Counted from the first letter of the stretch, positions 9,308 through 17,578 are shown. The stretch: 17,578 bases of DNA from an uncultured Eubacteriales bacterium (GCA_900553295.1 USCR01000039.1:1-17578); one strand, 5' to 3'. The notes: generated from the sequence alone by a model not told the origin. Numbers and translations: made by a program.

Positions 9308-10066
9308 ATGGCGTTTTTTTCATCCCGCCGGCCGCATCATGGCCCCATGAGCCGGAGTGACTTCGCCAAGCTCCCCCGGCACGTGGCCATCATCATGGAC
9401 GGCAACGGCCGCTGGGCCAAGAAGCACAAGCTGGCCGTGGCCATGGGACACCGCCAGGGCGTGGAGGCCCTGCGGGAAATCATCCGGCACACGGACGACC
9501 TGGGCATCGAGGCGCTGTCCCTGTACGCCTTCTCCACGGAAAACTGGAACCGTTCCCCCGAGGAGGTATCGGCGCTGATGGCGCTGATCCTGGAATTCTT
9601 TGCCTCGGAGATTGACGAGCTGGACGCCAAGAATGTGCGCATCCTGATCCTGGGGGACAAGGGACGATTGCCCCAAAAGCAGCGGGACGTGCTGATTCAG
9701 GCGGAGGAGCGCACGGGAAAAAATACCGGGCTGCACCTGAACATCGCCATTAACTACGGCGGCCGGGCGGAGCTGGCCCGGGCGGCCCGGGAGCTGGCAC
9801 TGCTGGCTCAGAGCGGGGCGCTGGACCCTGAGCGGATTACCGAGCGCACCCTGGCGGATCACATGTACACCCGGGGACAGCCGGACGTAGATCTGCTGAT
9901 CCGCACCAGCGGGGAGATGCGCCTGAGCAACTTCCTGCTGTTCCAGTGCGCGTATGCTGAGTTTGTGTTTCCCACGGTGCTCTGGCCGGATTTCACCGTG
10001 CGGGACTATGACCAGGCGCTGCAAACCTTCGGGGGACGGCAGCGGCGCTTTGGCGGGCGGGTATAA
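9308..10066 (+). CDS. uppS: Undecaprenyl diphosphate synthase (cis-prenyltransferase) UppS
   Basis: UppS adds eight isopentenyl units to farnesyl diphosphate to make the C55 lipid carrier used for peptidoglycan and wall polymers. The 252 residues contain HVAIIMDGNGRWAKK with catalytic Asp31, the GHRQGVEALREII helix, LSLYAFSTENWNR, and PDVDLLIRTSGEMRLSNFL with Arg199, Ser201 and Arg205 in the isopentenyl diphosphate site. The N-terminal 25 residues, up to LPRHVAIIMD, are a short non-conserved extension. The start has GGAGG at 9297-9301, 6 nt upstream. It begins a lipid and isoprenoid gene run with cdsA, dxr, rseP and ispG, and lies 45 nt before cdsA. Confidence 0.97.
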   Translation: MAFFSSRRPHHGPMSRSDFAKLPRHVAIIMDGNGRWAKKHKLAVAMGHRQGVEALREIIRHTDDLGIEALSLYAFSTENWNRSPEEVSALMALILEFFASEIDELDAKNVRILILGDKGRLPQKQRDVLIQAEERTGKNTGLHLNIAINYGGRAELARAARELALLAQSGALDPERITERTLADHMYTRGQPDVDLLIRTSGEMRLSNFLLFQCAYAEFVFPTVLWPDFTVRDYDQALQTFGGRQRRFGGRV

Positions 10067-10111
10067 TCCACCCCCCGGGAAAAGGATACTGATAGAGAGA
10101 AGAGGTTGACC

Positions 10112-10933
10112 ATGGGACAAAGAGTGGCCACAGGCGCGATGCTGATCGTGTTTCTGATTATCCTGCTGTATTTCGGCGGGGTTGTTATGGGCGTTGGGGC
10201 AATCGTCTGCCTGTGCTTCGCCATGCAGGAGGAATATCACGCCCTTGCGGTGGCGGGACACAGGCCTGTGGCCTGGCCCACCTGGCTGGGCATGGTGCTG
10301 GCGGTGCCCCTGGTGGCGCTGTACGGGTCGGAGATGATCGTGCCCCTGCTGGGCGGTGTGTGCCTGCTCACCATGATCTGCGTGGTCTTCCGGGATGAAC
10401 CGCGCCTGGAGGATGCGGTGCTCAGCGTGCTGCCGCTGTTTACCATTGTGCTGCCGGGCATGTGCATTGTGGCCCTGGCCCAGGTGCAGCCCAAGGCGTT
10501 GCAGGTGGTGCTGCTGAGCCTGGTGTTTGCCATTCCCGTGCTGGGGGATACCATGGCCTTTTTCGTGGGCAGCCGGGTGCGCGGCCCCAAGCTGTGCCCG
10601 GCAGTCAGCCCCAACAAGACCATTTCCGGCGCGGTGGCCGGGCTGGTGGGCAGCCTGGTGGCGGCGGCGGCGGTGGGCGTGGTCAGCCTGATATTCTGTG
10701 ACCAAGCCACCCTGGCGCAGCTGCCCACCTGGTGGCAGTATGCGCTGCTGGGCCTGGTGGGCGGCGTGGCCGGACAAATGGGCGACCTGTTTGCTTCCCT
10801 GGTGAAGCGGCATTGCGGCATCAAGGACTTTTCCAACCTGTTCCCGGGGCACGGGGGCATGCTGGACCGCCTGGACAGCATCCTGTTCATGGCGGTGGTG
10901 ATGATCTGCTACCGGCTGCTCCAGGGCATTTGA
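10112..10933 (+). CDS. cdsA: Phosphatidate cytidylyltransferase (CDP-diglyceride synthase) CdsA
   Basis: CdsA makes CDP-diacylglycerol from phosphatidate and CTP, the branch point for membrane phospholipids. The 273-residue protein is very hydrophobic, with about seven to eight membrane segments beginning at residue 9. The family signature is intact at the C-terminal side: a GDTMAFFVGSRVRGP block, the SPNKTISGAVAG block, then GQMGDLFASLVKRHCGIKD and FPGHGGMLDRLDS at 244-256, which carries the metal-binding acidic residues. ATG 10112 follows AGAGG at 10101-10105 by 6 nt and is preferred over TTG 10106. It lies between uppS and dxr, the normal Firmicutes order. Confidence 0.95.
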   Translation: MGQRVATGAMLIVFLIILLYFGGVVMGVGAIVCLCFAMQEEYHALAVAGHRPVAWPTWLGMVLAVPLVALYGSEMIVPLLGGVCLLTMICVVFRDEPRLEDAVLSVLPLFTIVLPGMCIVALAQVQPKALQVVLLSLVFAIPVLGDTMAFFVGSRVRGPKLCPAVSPNKTISGAVAGLVGSLVAAAAVGVVSLIFCDQATLAQLPTWWQYALLGLVGGVAGQMGDLFASLVKRHCGIKDFSNLFPGHGGMLDRLDSILFMAVVMICYRLLQGI

Positions 10934-10937
10934 GTGA

Positions 10938-10965
10938 AAAAAACGCTCCGGGACGGTTCCCGGGG
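10938..10965 (-). terminator. Hairpin between cdsA and dxr, terminator-like on the minus strand
   Basis: CTCCGGGA (10946-10953) and TCCCGGGG (10958-10965) form an 8-bp stem, including one wobble, with a CGGT tetraloop. Plus-strand RNA has no U-run after it. Read on the minus strand, the stem is followed by CG and then seven T (the A-run at 10937-10943), the layout of an intrinsic terminator. No minus-strand gene ends here, so it may stop antisense transcription or simply be an mRNA hairpin before the dxr ribosome binding site. Confidence 0.45.
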
Positions 10966-10986
10966 GATAAGGCAGGGAGATAGGCC

Positions 10987-12147
10987 ATGCGTTCGTTGAA
11001 TATACTAGGCAGCACAGGGTCCATCGGTACCCAGGCGCTGCAGGTGGCGGCGCTCCACCCGGACCGCTTCACCGTGCGGGCGCTGACAGCCCGGCGGAAC
11101 AAGGAGCTGCTCTTTGAGCAGGTGCGGACCTTCCGCCCGGAAATGGCCGGCCTGGTGGAACCCATTTCCGCGGAGGAGATCCCCGCGGATTGCCGCTTCT
11201 GCCGCTGGGTCATGGGGCCGGAGGCCCTCCATGCCGCCGCCGCGGAGGTGGAGGCGGACATGGTGCTGGTGGCTGTGGTGGGCATTGCCGGGCTGCAGAG
11301 CGTCATGGACGCCCTGGGGGCCGGGCGGCAGGTGCTCCTGGCCAACAAGGAGGCCCTGGTCACCGGCGGCCACCTGGTCATGGACGCGGCCCGGCGGGCG
11401 GGTAAGCCGCTGCTGCCCGTGGACAGCGAGCACAGCGCCATTTTCCAGTGCCTGCAGGGGGCGGGCGGCAACCGGCCACGGCGCCTGCTGCTCACGGCTT
11501 CGGGCGGGCCTTTCCGCACCTGGTCCCGGGAGGAAATGGACCGGGCCACCCCGGCCCAGGCCCTGCGCCACCCCAACTGGAGCATGGGCGCGAAGATCAC
11601 CGTGGACTCCGCCTCCATGTTCAACAAGGCCCTGGAGATTATGGAGGCCCGCTGGCTCTTTGAGATGCCCGCGGAGAAGATTCAGGTGGTGGTGCATCCC
11701 CAGAGCATCCTGCATTCCGCGGTGGAGTTCGAGGATGGCGCGGTCATCGGCCAGATGGGCACGCCGGACATGCGCCTGCCCATCCTGTATGCCATGAGCT
11801 ATCCGGAGCGCCTGCCCACGGGGGGCGCGGCATTGGACCTGTTTGCCCTGGGCACCCTGACCTTTGAAAAGGGCGATCCGGAGCGCTTCCCGGCCCTGCG
11901 CCTGGCGGGGGAATGCCTGCGGGCGGGGGGCGCGGCCTGCGCCGTGCTCAACGGGGCCAATGAGGCGGCGGTGGCCGCCTTCCTGCGGGAGGAGATTCCC
12001 TTTGGCGCCATCGCGCGACTGGTGGAGGGCGCGCTGGAGGCCCTGCCGGGGTTGCCCGCCACAACCCTGGAAGAAATTTTCGCGGCGGATCAGGCCGCGC
12101 GGCGGGCGGTGGACGCTCAGCTGCGCCGCATGAAAGGAGCAATATGA
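10987..12147 (+). CDS. dxr: 1-deoxy-D-xylulose 5-phosphate reductoisomerase Dxr (IspC)
   Basis: Dxr catalyses the committed step of the MEP isoprenoid pathway, turning DXP into MEP with NADPH. The 386 residues are of normal length. The nucleotide-binding motif is LGSTGSIGTQAL near residues 7-18. Then come ANKEALV (119-125), the metal-site segment PVDSEHSAIFQ with Asp146 and Glu148, the flexible loop region HPNWSMGAKITVDSASMFNK, and Glu217 as the third metal ligand in NKALEIMEA. An AGGGAGA box lies 6 nt before the ATG. Its product feeds the pathway that ispG later serves and that UppS draws on. It overlaps rseP by 4 nt (ATGA, 12144-12147). Confidence 0.97.
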   Translation: MRSLNILGSTGSIGTQALQVAALHPDRFTVRALTARRNKELLFEQVRTFRPEMAGLVEPISAEEIPADCRFCRWVMGPEALHAAAAEVEADMVLVAVVGIAGLQSVMDALGAGRQVLLANKEALVTGGHLVMDAARRAGKPLLPVDSEHSAIFQCLQGAGGNRPRRLLLTASGGPFRTWSREEMDRATPAQALRHPNWSMGAKITVDSASMFNKALEIMEARWLFEMPAEKIQVVVHPQSILHSAVEFEDGAVIGQMGTPDMRLPILYAMSYPERLPTGGAALDLFALGTLTFEKGDPERFPALRLAGECLRAGGAACAVLNGANEAAVAAFLREEIPFGAIARLVEGALEALPGLPATTLEEIFAADQAARRAVDAQLRRMKGAI

Positions 12148-13217
12148 CGGTATTGTATGTCCTGTTGGCCATTTTACTATTGGGCATTCTGATTATGGTG
12201 CACGAGTGGGGGCACTTCATCGCCGCGAGGCTTACGGGCATTGAGGTGATGGAGTTCTCCATCGGCTTCGGGCCAAAGCTGCTGGGCTGGAAGGGCAGGA
12301 AGCACGAGACGGCCTTCTCCCTGCGGGCCATTCCCATGGGCGGTTACTGCGCCTTCTACGGGGAGGACGACGCGGAGGGCAAGACCCTCGACGATCCCCG
12401 GGCATACAGCAGGCAGAGCGTATGGAAGCGCATGTTCACCGTGCTCATGGGGCCGGGCATGAACTTTGTGCTGGCCTTCGCGGTGCTGATGCTGTATTTC
12501 TGGATCGGCGGAGCGCAGGTGCCCGTGGCGGCCCATCCCTACATCAGCCAGGTGGAGAGCGGCCCGGCCCAGGAGGCGGGGCTGCAAGCGGGGGACGTGA
12601 TCACCCGCATCGATGGGGTGGACGTGCTGGACGGCACCACCGATACGCTCATCAACGCCATTGCCGCCTATGATGGCGACGGCCCCATGCTGGTAACCGT
12701 GCAGCGGGGGGACACCACCTTTGACACGGAGATCACGCCCTTCTATGACGAGGCGGAGGGCAAGTACCGCCTGGGCATCACCGTGGGCGCCACCTACGAC
12801 ATGGAGCGCCAGCGCCTGGGCTTCCTGGCCTCGGTGCAAAACAGCTGGGCCAACTGCGTCTACGCGGGCGGTGCTATTTTCAACGCCCTGAAGGACCTGG
12901 TGACCACCGGCGCGGGCCTGGACCAGACCGCCGGCCCCGTGGGCATGATCTCCATGATATCCGATCAGGTGCAGCAGGGGGGCTTTGACAGCTACATCAA
13001 CCCGCTGGTGGTGCTCTCCATCAACCTGGGCATCATGAACCTGCTGCCCATTCCCGGACTGGACGGTTCCCGCTTCCTGTTCATGGTGGTGGAGGCCATC
13101 CGGCGCAAGCCCGTGCCCCCGCGCCGGGAGGCCATGGTGCACTTGACGGGCTATGTGCTGCTGCTGGGGCTGATGATTTTCTTCACCTATAAGGATGTGC
13201 TCCGGCTGTTCCAATAA
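12144..13217 (+). CDS. rseP: RIP metalloprotease RseP/RasP (site-2 protease)
   Basis: RseP is an intramembrane zinc protease that cuts anti-sigma factors and remnant signal peptides within the membrane. The 357-residue protein begins with a membrane segment carrying the zinc motif HEWGH at residues 20-24. The conserved FSIGFGPKLL and AIPMGGYC segments follow, then a single PDZ domain at about 125-185 (GLQAGDVITRIDGVDV). The third zinc ligand region is NLLPIPGLDG, with Asp307, followed by a last membrane segment LTGYVLLLGLMIFFTY. One PDZ domain is normal for Gram-positive members. It is coupled to dxr by the ATGA overlap with AAAGGAG at 12133-12139. The gap to ispG is 30 nt. Confidence 0.96.
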   Translation: MTVLYVLLAILLLGILIMVHEWGHFIAARLTGIEVMEFSIGFGPKLLGWKGRKHETAFSLRAIPMGGYCAFYGEDDAEGKTLDDPRAYSRQSVWKRMFTVLMGPGMNFVLAFAVLMLYFWIGGAQVPVAAHPYISQVESGPAQEAGLQAGDVITRIDGVDVLDGTTDTLINAIAAYDGDGPMLVTVQRGDTTFDTEITPFYDEAEGKYRLGITVGATYDMERQRLGFLASVQNSWANCVYAGGAIFNALKDLVTTGAGLDQTAGPVGMISMISDQVQQGGFDSYINPLVVLSINLGIMNLLPIPGLDGSRFLFMVVEAIRRKPVPPRREAMVHLTGYVLLLGLMIFFTYKDVLRLFQ

Positions 13218-13247
13218 AAATCACTCACACAAGCGGAGGGATACGGG

Positions 13248-14312
13248 ATGTACGAAACGCGCAAGGTATCCGTGGGCCGGCTGGTCATGGGTGGCCACAA
13301 CCCGGTATGGGTGCAGTCCATGACCAACACCGACACCCGGGATGTGGAAAAGACCCTGGCCCAGATCCGCGCCCTGCACGCCGCGGGCTGCGACCTGGTG
13401 CGGGTGAGCGTGTACGACGTGGCCTGTGCCAAGGCAGTGCGCGACCTGGTGGACGGCTCGCCCTGCCCCCTGGTGGCGGACATTCACTTTGACCATACCC
13501 TGGCCATCATGGCCGCGGAAAACGGCATCAGCAAGCTGCGCATCAACCCCGGCAATATCGGCGGGGAAGCCAACGTGCGCATGCTGGCGGACTGCGCCCG
13601 GATGCACCGCATTCCCATCCGCATCGGGGTGAACAGCGGCTCCATTGAAAAGGATATTTTGGAAAAGTACGGCGGGCCCACCGCCGAGGGCATGGTGGAG
13701 AGCGCCCTGCAGCACGCCCGCATGCTGGAAAAGGCGGGCTTTGAGGACATCGTGCTGTCCATGAAGGCCAGCGACGTGCGCCTCACCGTGGAAACCTACC
13801 GCCTGGCCGCCCAGCGCTGCGACTATCCCCTGCACGTGGGCGTCACCGAGGCGGGGCTGCCCGGCCAGGGCACCATCAAGAGCGCCATCGGCATTGGCTC
13901 CCTGCTGCTGGACGGCATCGGCGATACCATCCGCGTGAGCCTCACCGGCGATCCCCTGCCCGAAGCCCAGGCCGCCTGGGACATCCTCCGGGCCATCGGC
14001 CTGCGCACCCAGGGGGTGCAGCTGGTTTCCTGCCCCACCTGCGGCCGTACCTGCATTGACGTGGCGGGCATCGCCGCCCGGGTGGAAAAGGAGCTGAAGG
14101 ATATCCGCGTGCCGCTGAAGGTGGCGGTCATGGGCTGCATTGTCAACGGCCCCGGGGAGGCCCGGGAGGCCGACGTGGGCATCGCGGGAGGCAAGTCCGG
14201 GGGCGCGCTGTTTGTCAAGGGGCAAACGGCCCGCCGGGTGGACGGCGACCTGGCCCAGGCCCTCATCGACGCGGCCCGCGCCATTGCGGCCCAGCGGGAA
14301 AAGGAAAGCTGA
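13248..14312 (+). CDS. ispG: 4-hydroxy-3-methylbut-2-enyl diphosphate synthase IspG
   Basis: IspG is the [4Fe-4S] enzyme that reduces MEcPP to HMBPP, the next-to-last MEP step. The 354 residues start with the conserved RKVSVGRLVMGGHNPVWVQ and MTNTDTRD. They then form a TIM barrel containing ADIHFD, KLRINPGN and HVGVTEAG. The iron-sulfur ligands are Cys262 and Cys265 (SCPTCGRT) and Cys297 (MGCIVNGPGE), with Glu304 completing the usual cluster site. This is the short bacterial form with no inserted domain. The start has GGAGGG at 13235-13240. It is the last gene before a strong terminator and shares its pathway with dxr two genes upstream. Confidence 0.97.
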   Translation: MYETRKVSVGRLVMGGHNPVWVQSMTNTDTRDVEKTLAQIRALHAAGCDLVRVSVYDVACAKAVRDLVDGSPCPLVADIHFDHTLAIMAAENGISKLRINPGNIGGEANVRMLADCARMHRIPIRIGVNSGSIEKDILEKYGGPTAEGMVESALQHARMLEKAGFEDIVLSMKASDVRLTVETYRLAAQRCDYPLHVGVTEAGLPGQGTIKSAIGIGSLLLDGIGDTIRVSLTGDPLPEAQAAWDILRAIGLRTQGVQLVSCPTCGRTCIDVAGIAARVEKELKDIRVPLKVAVMGCIVNGPGEAREADVGIAGGKSGGALFVKGQTARRVDGDLAQALIDAARAIAAQREKES

Positions 14313-14326
14313 ACAGCACCGGTAAA

Positions 14327-14374
14327 GCAACGCAAGGGAGGCGGCGCGAAGCCCCTCCCTTCCGTTGCCTTTTT
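14327..14374 (+). terminator. Strong intrinsic terminator after ispG
   Basis: Two 15-nt arms, 14327-14341 and 14354-14368, pair over 14 of 15 positions around a 12-nt loop, and a CTTTTT run follows. It is the longest stem in the window and clearly ends the uppS-ispG unit. The next gene starts 38 nt later with no promoter that I can recognise in between. Confidence 0.95.
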
Positions 14375-14412
14375 GGACGGCATATCCCAGTACAAAGGCA
14401 GGAGGGATACCC

Positions 14413-14865
14413 ATGACGCAGCTGCGCTACGCCCCCGCCCGGGAGGAGGACATTCCCGCCATCTTCGCCCAGGCCAAGGCGGTGATTGACGCCTATGAGG
14501 ATGTGGAGCATATCCCCTATGACCGGGTCATGGACTGGATGCGCCGGAAGATCGCCGGGCATTTGACGGAATACCGGCGCATTTACCGCGGGGAGGAGCT
14601 GGCGGGCCATTACCGCTTCGCCCCGGCGGAGGGGAAGATGGAGCTGGACGACCTGTACATCCTCCCGGCGTACCGGGGGCAGGGCATCGGAAGCGCGGTG
14701 CTTCGGGACTGCCTGGCCGCCACGGAAAAGCCGGTATTCCTGTACGTGTTTACGCGAAATGTCCGCGCCCGGGCGCTGTATGAGCGCCTGGGCTTCCGGA
14801 CGGTACAAGAGGTAGGCGCCACCCGGCTGATCCTGGAGCGGGCTGGCGGAAGGGAGGCTCCATGA
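14413..14865 (+). CDS. GNAT-family N-acetyltransferase
   Basis: This 150-residue protein has the GNAT fold that transfers an acetyl group from acetyl-CoA to an amine. It opens with the strand LRYAPAREEDIPAIFAQAK. It then shows the acetyl-CoA pyrophosphate-binding motif A, YILPAYRGQGIGSAVLRD, with RGQGIGS at 88-94, and motif B-like VFTRNVRARALYERLGF at about 113-128. The central segment MELDDLYILP matches the usual strand 4. The substrate cannot be predicted; it is not obviously RimI, since the N-terminal part differs. ATG 14413 follows AGGAGG at 14400-14405. It sits after a strong terminator and overlaps polC by 4 nt, so it is probably the first gene of a polC transcript. Confidence 0.9.
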   Translation: MTQLRYAPAREEDIPAIFAQAKAVIDAYEDVEHIPYDRVMDWMRRKIAGHLTEYRRIYRGEELAGHYRFAPAEGKMELDDLYILPAYRGQGIGSAVLRDCLAATEKPVFLYVFTRNVRARALYERLGFRTVQEVGATRLILERAGGREAP

Positions 14866-17159
14866 GCTACGAGGATTTATTGACGAAGATTTACAACGAG
14901 CTGCCCCAGCTCAAGGGGCAGCTGCACACCCCCCACGTGGTCTACGTGAAGCCCCAGGGGAAGGTGTACATCACCTTCCAGAGCGACGTGCTGGTGGAGG
15001 AGGCCGCCTTCCTGAAAATGGAACGGGTGCTGCGGCAGGTGTTCTCCCAGTGTCCTCTGGCCCTGCGGGTGGTCAGCCCCTCCCTGGCTCAGGATTTCCT
15101 GGCGCATATTGAGAACTACAAGCAGGTGTTTGTGGACTTCCTCAAGCGGAATTATCCCGCCTCCATCAGCTGGATGGACCAGATGGACTGGCGCTGCGAT
15201 GGGGAGCGGATCACCCTGACCTTCCCGGACCCCTTTTCCCTGGAGTTCATGGGCCGGCAGGGGGTGTCCGCACGGCTGGTGCAGGCGGTGAAGGACATCT
15301 TCGGCATCGAGGTGAAGGTGGAGCTGGCCGTGGCCGGGGATCAGGAGGCGCGGCTGGCCGCCCTGCGGGAGGAGCGCCGCAAGGCCCAGGAGCAGGCCTA
15401 TACCCTGGCCCAGCTGCAGCAGAGCGCGCCCGCGGAAAAGCAGCCCCGGAAGGAACCCGCCGAAAAGCGGGAGCGCAAGCCCGCCGAGAAGCGCGACAAG
15501 CCCGAAGCCGAGGCCAAGCCCCGGGCGCCCCTGGCTCCCATGATGACCGACCATGCCCTGGGCAAGCCCATCCTGGGCCGGGCCATCGCCGAGCGCCCCG
15601 TGGAGATGAAGGAGCTCACCAGCGACGCGGGCCTGGTCACCGTGCAGGGGGACATCTTCAAGCTGGAAACCAAGGAGCTCAAGGGCGGGGAACTGCTGCT
15701 GCTGACCTTTGCCATCACGGACTATACCTCCTCCATCCTGTGCAAGACCTTCCTGCGCTACCGCAACCGCTTTGGCCGCAAGAAGGACGACGACGCGCCC
15801 CCCGAACCCATCACCGCCGAGGAGCGCAAGGCTGTCATGGACAAGGTGGAGCAGATCAAGGTGGGCATGAACGTGAAGGTGCGCGGGGAATGCCTCTACG
15901 ACAACTTCGCCCATGAGCTGTCCATTTCCGTGCGGGACGTGGTGCCCATGGAGCGCGTGGAGCGGGAGGACACCGCCGAGGAAAAGCGCGTGGAGCTGCA
16001 CATGCACACCAACATGTCCACCATGGACGCCCTGACCCCCGCGGGGGACCTCATCAAGCGGGCCATCAAGTGGGGGCATCCCGCCGTGGCCATCACCGAC
16101 CACGGGGTGGTGCAGTCCTTCCCTGCGGCCTTCAACGCCGTGAAGGGCAAGGATATCAAGCTCATCCCCGGCTGCGAGGGCTACCTCATCGACGAGGCGG
16201 AGATCGTCCAGGACCCCGACGACCGGGACCTCGATGAACCCATCATCGTCCTGGACTTTGAGTCCACGGGGCTGAACACCAATACCGCCCGGGTCATTGA
16301 AATCGGCGCGGTGAAGCTGGTGGGGGGCACGGTGACGGACTCCATGAGCATCCTGGTGAACCCCAAGCAGCCCCTCAAGCCCAAGATTACCGAGATCACC
16401 GGCATCACCGACATGATGCTCGCCGACAAGGAGACCGCGGAGACCGCCATCCCCAAGCTCATGGAATTTATCGGGGATTGCCCCATCGCGGCCCACAACG
16501 CCAACTATGACGCTTCCCTGCTGCGGGCGGAGCTGCGGCGGCTGGGTAGGTCGTGGCAGGCGCCGGTACTGGACACCCTCACCTTTGCCCGCAAGCTCTA
16601 CCCCGACATGAAGAGCCACAAGCTGGGCAGCGTGTGCAAGCACCTGGGCGTGAGCCTGAAAAACGCCCACCGGGCCGTCCACGACGCCACCGCCACCGCC
16701 CTGTGCCTGGCCAAAATGTACAAGGAGGCCCGGGAGCGGGGCATCAACACCCTGCGCGGCCTCAACGAAGCTCTCAAGGGCGGGGCCATCGGGGAGAGCT
16801 TCCATATCATCCTGCTGGTGAAAACCCAGAAGGGCATGGAGAACCTCAACCGCCTGGTATCCATTGGTCACCTGGACTATTTCCGCCGCCGCCCCCACAT
16901 GCCCCGGCGCTTCATCCAGAAGTACCGGGAGGGGCTCATCGTGGGCAGCGCCTGCGAGGCCGGGGAGCTTTTCCGCGCGGTGCTGGCCGGGGAAAGCTGG
17001 GACAAGCTCAAGAAGATCGCCCGGTTCTACGATTACCTGGAGATTCAGCCCATCGGCAACAACGCCTTCCTGGTGCGGGAGGGGCAGGTGGCCGACGACG
17101 AGGGATTGCGGGAGCTGAACCGCACCATCGTCCGCCTGGGGGAGGAGCTGGGCATTCCC
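14862..17159 (+). CDS. polC: DNA polymerase III PolC-type alpha subunit, 5' part only (joined to feoB)
   Basis: PolC is the replicative DNA polymerase of low-GC-type Gram-positive bacteria. Seen here are domain I (1 to about 163), a charged Ala/Lys/Glu/Arg/Pro linker (about 164-227), the OB domain (about 250-370), the first PHP half with HMHTNMS from His380, and the inserted 3'-5' proofreading exonuclease with DFE at 465-467 and Asp608 in the HxAxHD motif. The second PHP half begins at about 640 (FHIILLVKTQKGMENLNRL). After residue 766-768 (ELGIPVV), family members continue with ATG-VH-type sequence, but this frame passes into FeoB. The family is about 1400 residues long, so the palm, fingers, thumb and C-terminal domains are absent. 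ATG 14862 overlaps the acetyltransferase stop and has GGAGG at 14853-14857. No stop codon or frameshift occurs at the join. Confidence 0.92.
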
Positions 17160-17168
17160 GTGGTGGTG
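17142..17168 (+). other. In-frame polC/feoB junction
   Basis: Residues before 764 align in character with PolC, and residues after 769 with FeoB. The join region encodes EELGIPVVVALN. PolC normally has 'LGIPVVATG' here and FeoB 'GIPVVVALN', so a GGCATTCCCGTGGTGG-type stretch could be shared by both genes. This is where an assembly graph or a homologous exchange could switch from one to the other. Confidence 0.8.
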
Positions 17169-17578
17169 GCCCTGAATAAGAGCGACATCAACGAGAAAAA
17201 GGACACCAAGATCGACGTGGACGCCCTGTCGGCCAAGCTGGGCTGTCCGGTCATCCGGACCGTTTCCACCTCCGCAGAGGGCCTGAAGACCGTGGTGGAG
17301 ACCGCCGTGGCCCGGGCCAACGAGAGCCAGCTCGCCCCATACAGCGAGGGAAACATTGATCTGACCGACAAAAAGGCGGTGGAAAATGCCGACCGGGAGC
17401 GGTTTGATTTCGTCAACAAAATCGTCTCCAAGGTAGAGACCCGGAAGGTGCTGACCAAGGATAAGAATTCCGACGACCGGATCGACGCTGTCCTCACCAA
17501 CCCGGTGGCGGGCATCCTCATCTTTGCCGGCATCATGTTCCTGGTCTTCCAGATTTCCCAGGCCTGGGTCGGCCCCCA
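17160..17578 (+). CDS. feoB: Ferrous iron transport protein B (FeoB), internal fragment
   Basis: FeoB is the membrane GTPase that imports Fe2+. The fragment covers the G4 motif NKSD (residues 772-775 of the joint frame), the typical segment KIDVDALSAKLGCPVIRTVS, the helical switch-stabilising region, the FVNKIVSKV link before the membrane part, and the first transmembrane segment GILIFAGIMFLVFQIS. The P-loop, G2 and G3 of the FeoB GTPase domain are missing because they would lie upstream of the join. No stop is reached before the window end, so the 3' part is unknown. By hand count this stretch is about 60% G+C. It has no start codon or ribosome binding site of its own. As shown it cannot be a working transporter. 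Confidence 0.88.
   Translation, partial: MVVALNKSDINEKKDTKIDVDALSAKLGCPVIRTVSTSAEGLKTVVETAVARANESQLAPYSEGNIDLTDKKAVENADRERFDFVNKIVSKVETRKVLTKDKNSDDRIDAVLTNPVAGILIFAGIMFLVFQISQAWVGP

Noticed and set aside
14373..14400. A possible promoter before the acetyltransferase gene (TTGGAC then TACAAA)
   Set aside because: The spacing is only 12 bases, too short for a sigma-A promoter, and the TTGGAC overlaps the terminator T-run.

Overview
The window is a dense, all-plus-strand block of housekeeping genes from a G+C-rich member of the Firmicutes, most likely class Clostridia. This rests on four things: the Gram-positive replicative polymerase PolC, strong GGAGG-type ribosome binding sites, the MEP isoprenoid genes dxr and ispG, and the ispG-polC neighbourhood. 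Codons strongly prefer G or C in the third position. That preference also creates very long antisense shadow ORFs, which I have not annotated.

Positions 1-8310 hold the translation and ribosome-maturation cluster: the 3' end of rimP, then nusA, rnpM (ylxR), an L7Ae-family gene (ylxQ), infB, rbfA, an nrnA-type DHH phosphoesterase gene, truB and ribF. Genes are closely packed. Stop/start overlaps of 4 nt join ylxR-ylxQ, ylxQ-infB and nrnA-truB, so most of the block is probably one translationally coupled transcript. It ends in an intrinsic terminator after ribF.

Positions 8400-14374 hold a second unit. A near-consensus sigma-A promoter whose -35 box lies in a perfect inverted repeat drives frr (ribosome recycling) and a 66-residue small protein I cannot name. 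An intrinsic terminator follows. After it come uppS, cdsA, dxr, rseP and ispG, which supply the undecaprenyl lipid carrier, CDP-diacylglycerol, two MEP-pathway steps and the site-2 protease. A very strong terminator closes this unit.

Positions 14413-17578 hold a GNAT acetyltransferase gene overlapping the start of polC. PolC reads normally through domain I, linker, OB, first PHP half and exonuclease, into the second PHP half. At about 17151-17168 (residues 764-769) the sequence switches, without losing frame, into the middle of the FeoB ferrous-iron transporter: from the G4 motif of its G domain to the first membrane segment. The join removes the whole PolC polymerase module and the FeoB P-loop. 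It sits on a short stretch that both families can encode, so I read it as most likely an assembly or recombination chimera.

Compared with the Bacillus subtilis order (frr-uppS-cdsA-dxr-rseP-proS-polC-rimP-nusA...ribF-rpsO-pnp), the two halves are swapped, and rpsO, pnp and pyrH are absent from their usual places. I found no mobile element, CRISPR array, tRNA or rRNA. No gene-free gap exceeds about 165 bases. Apart from the polC/feoB join and the unnamed small protein, this is an ordinary core-genome region.
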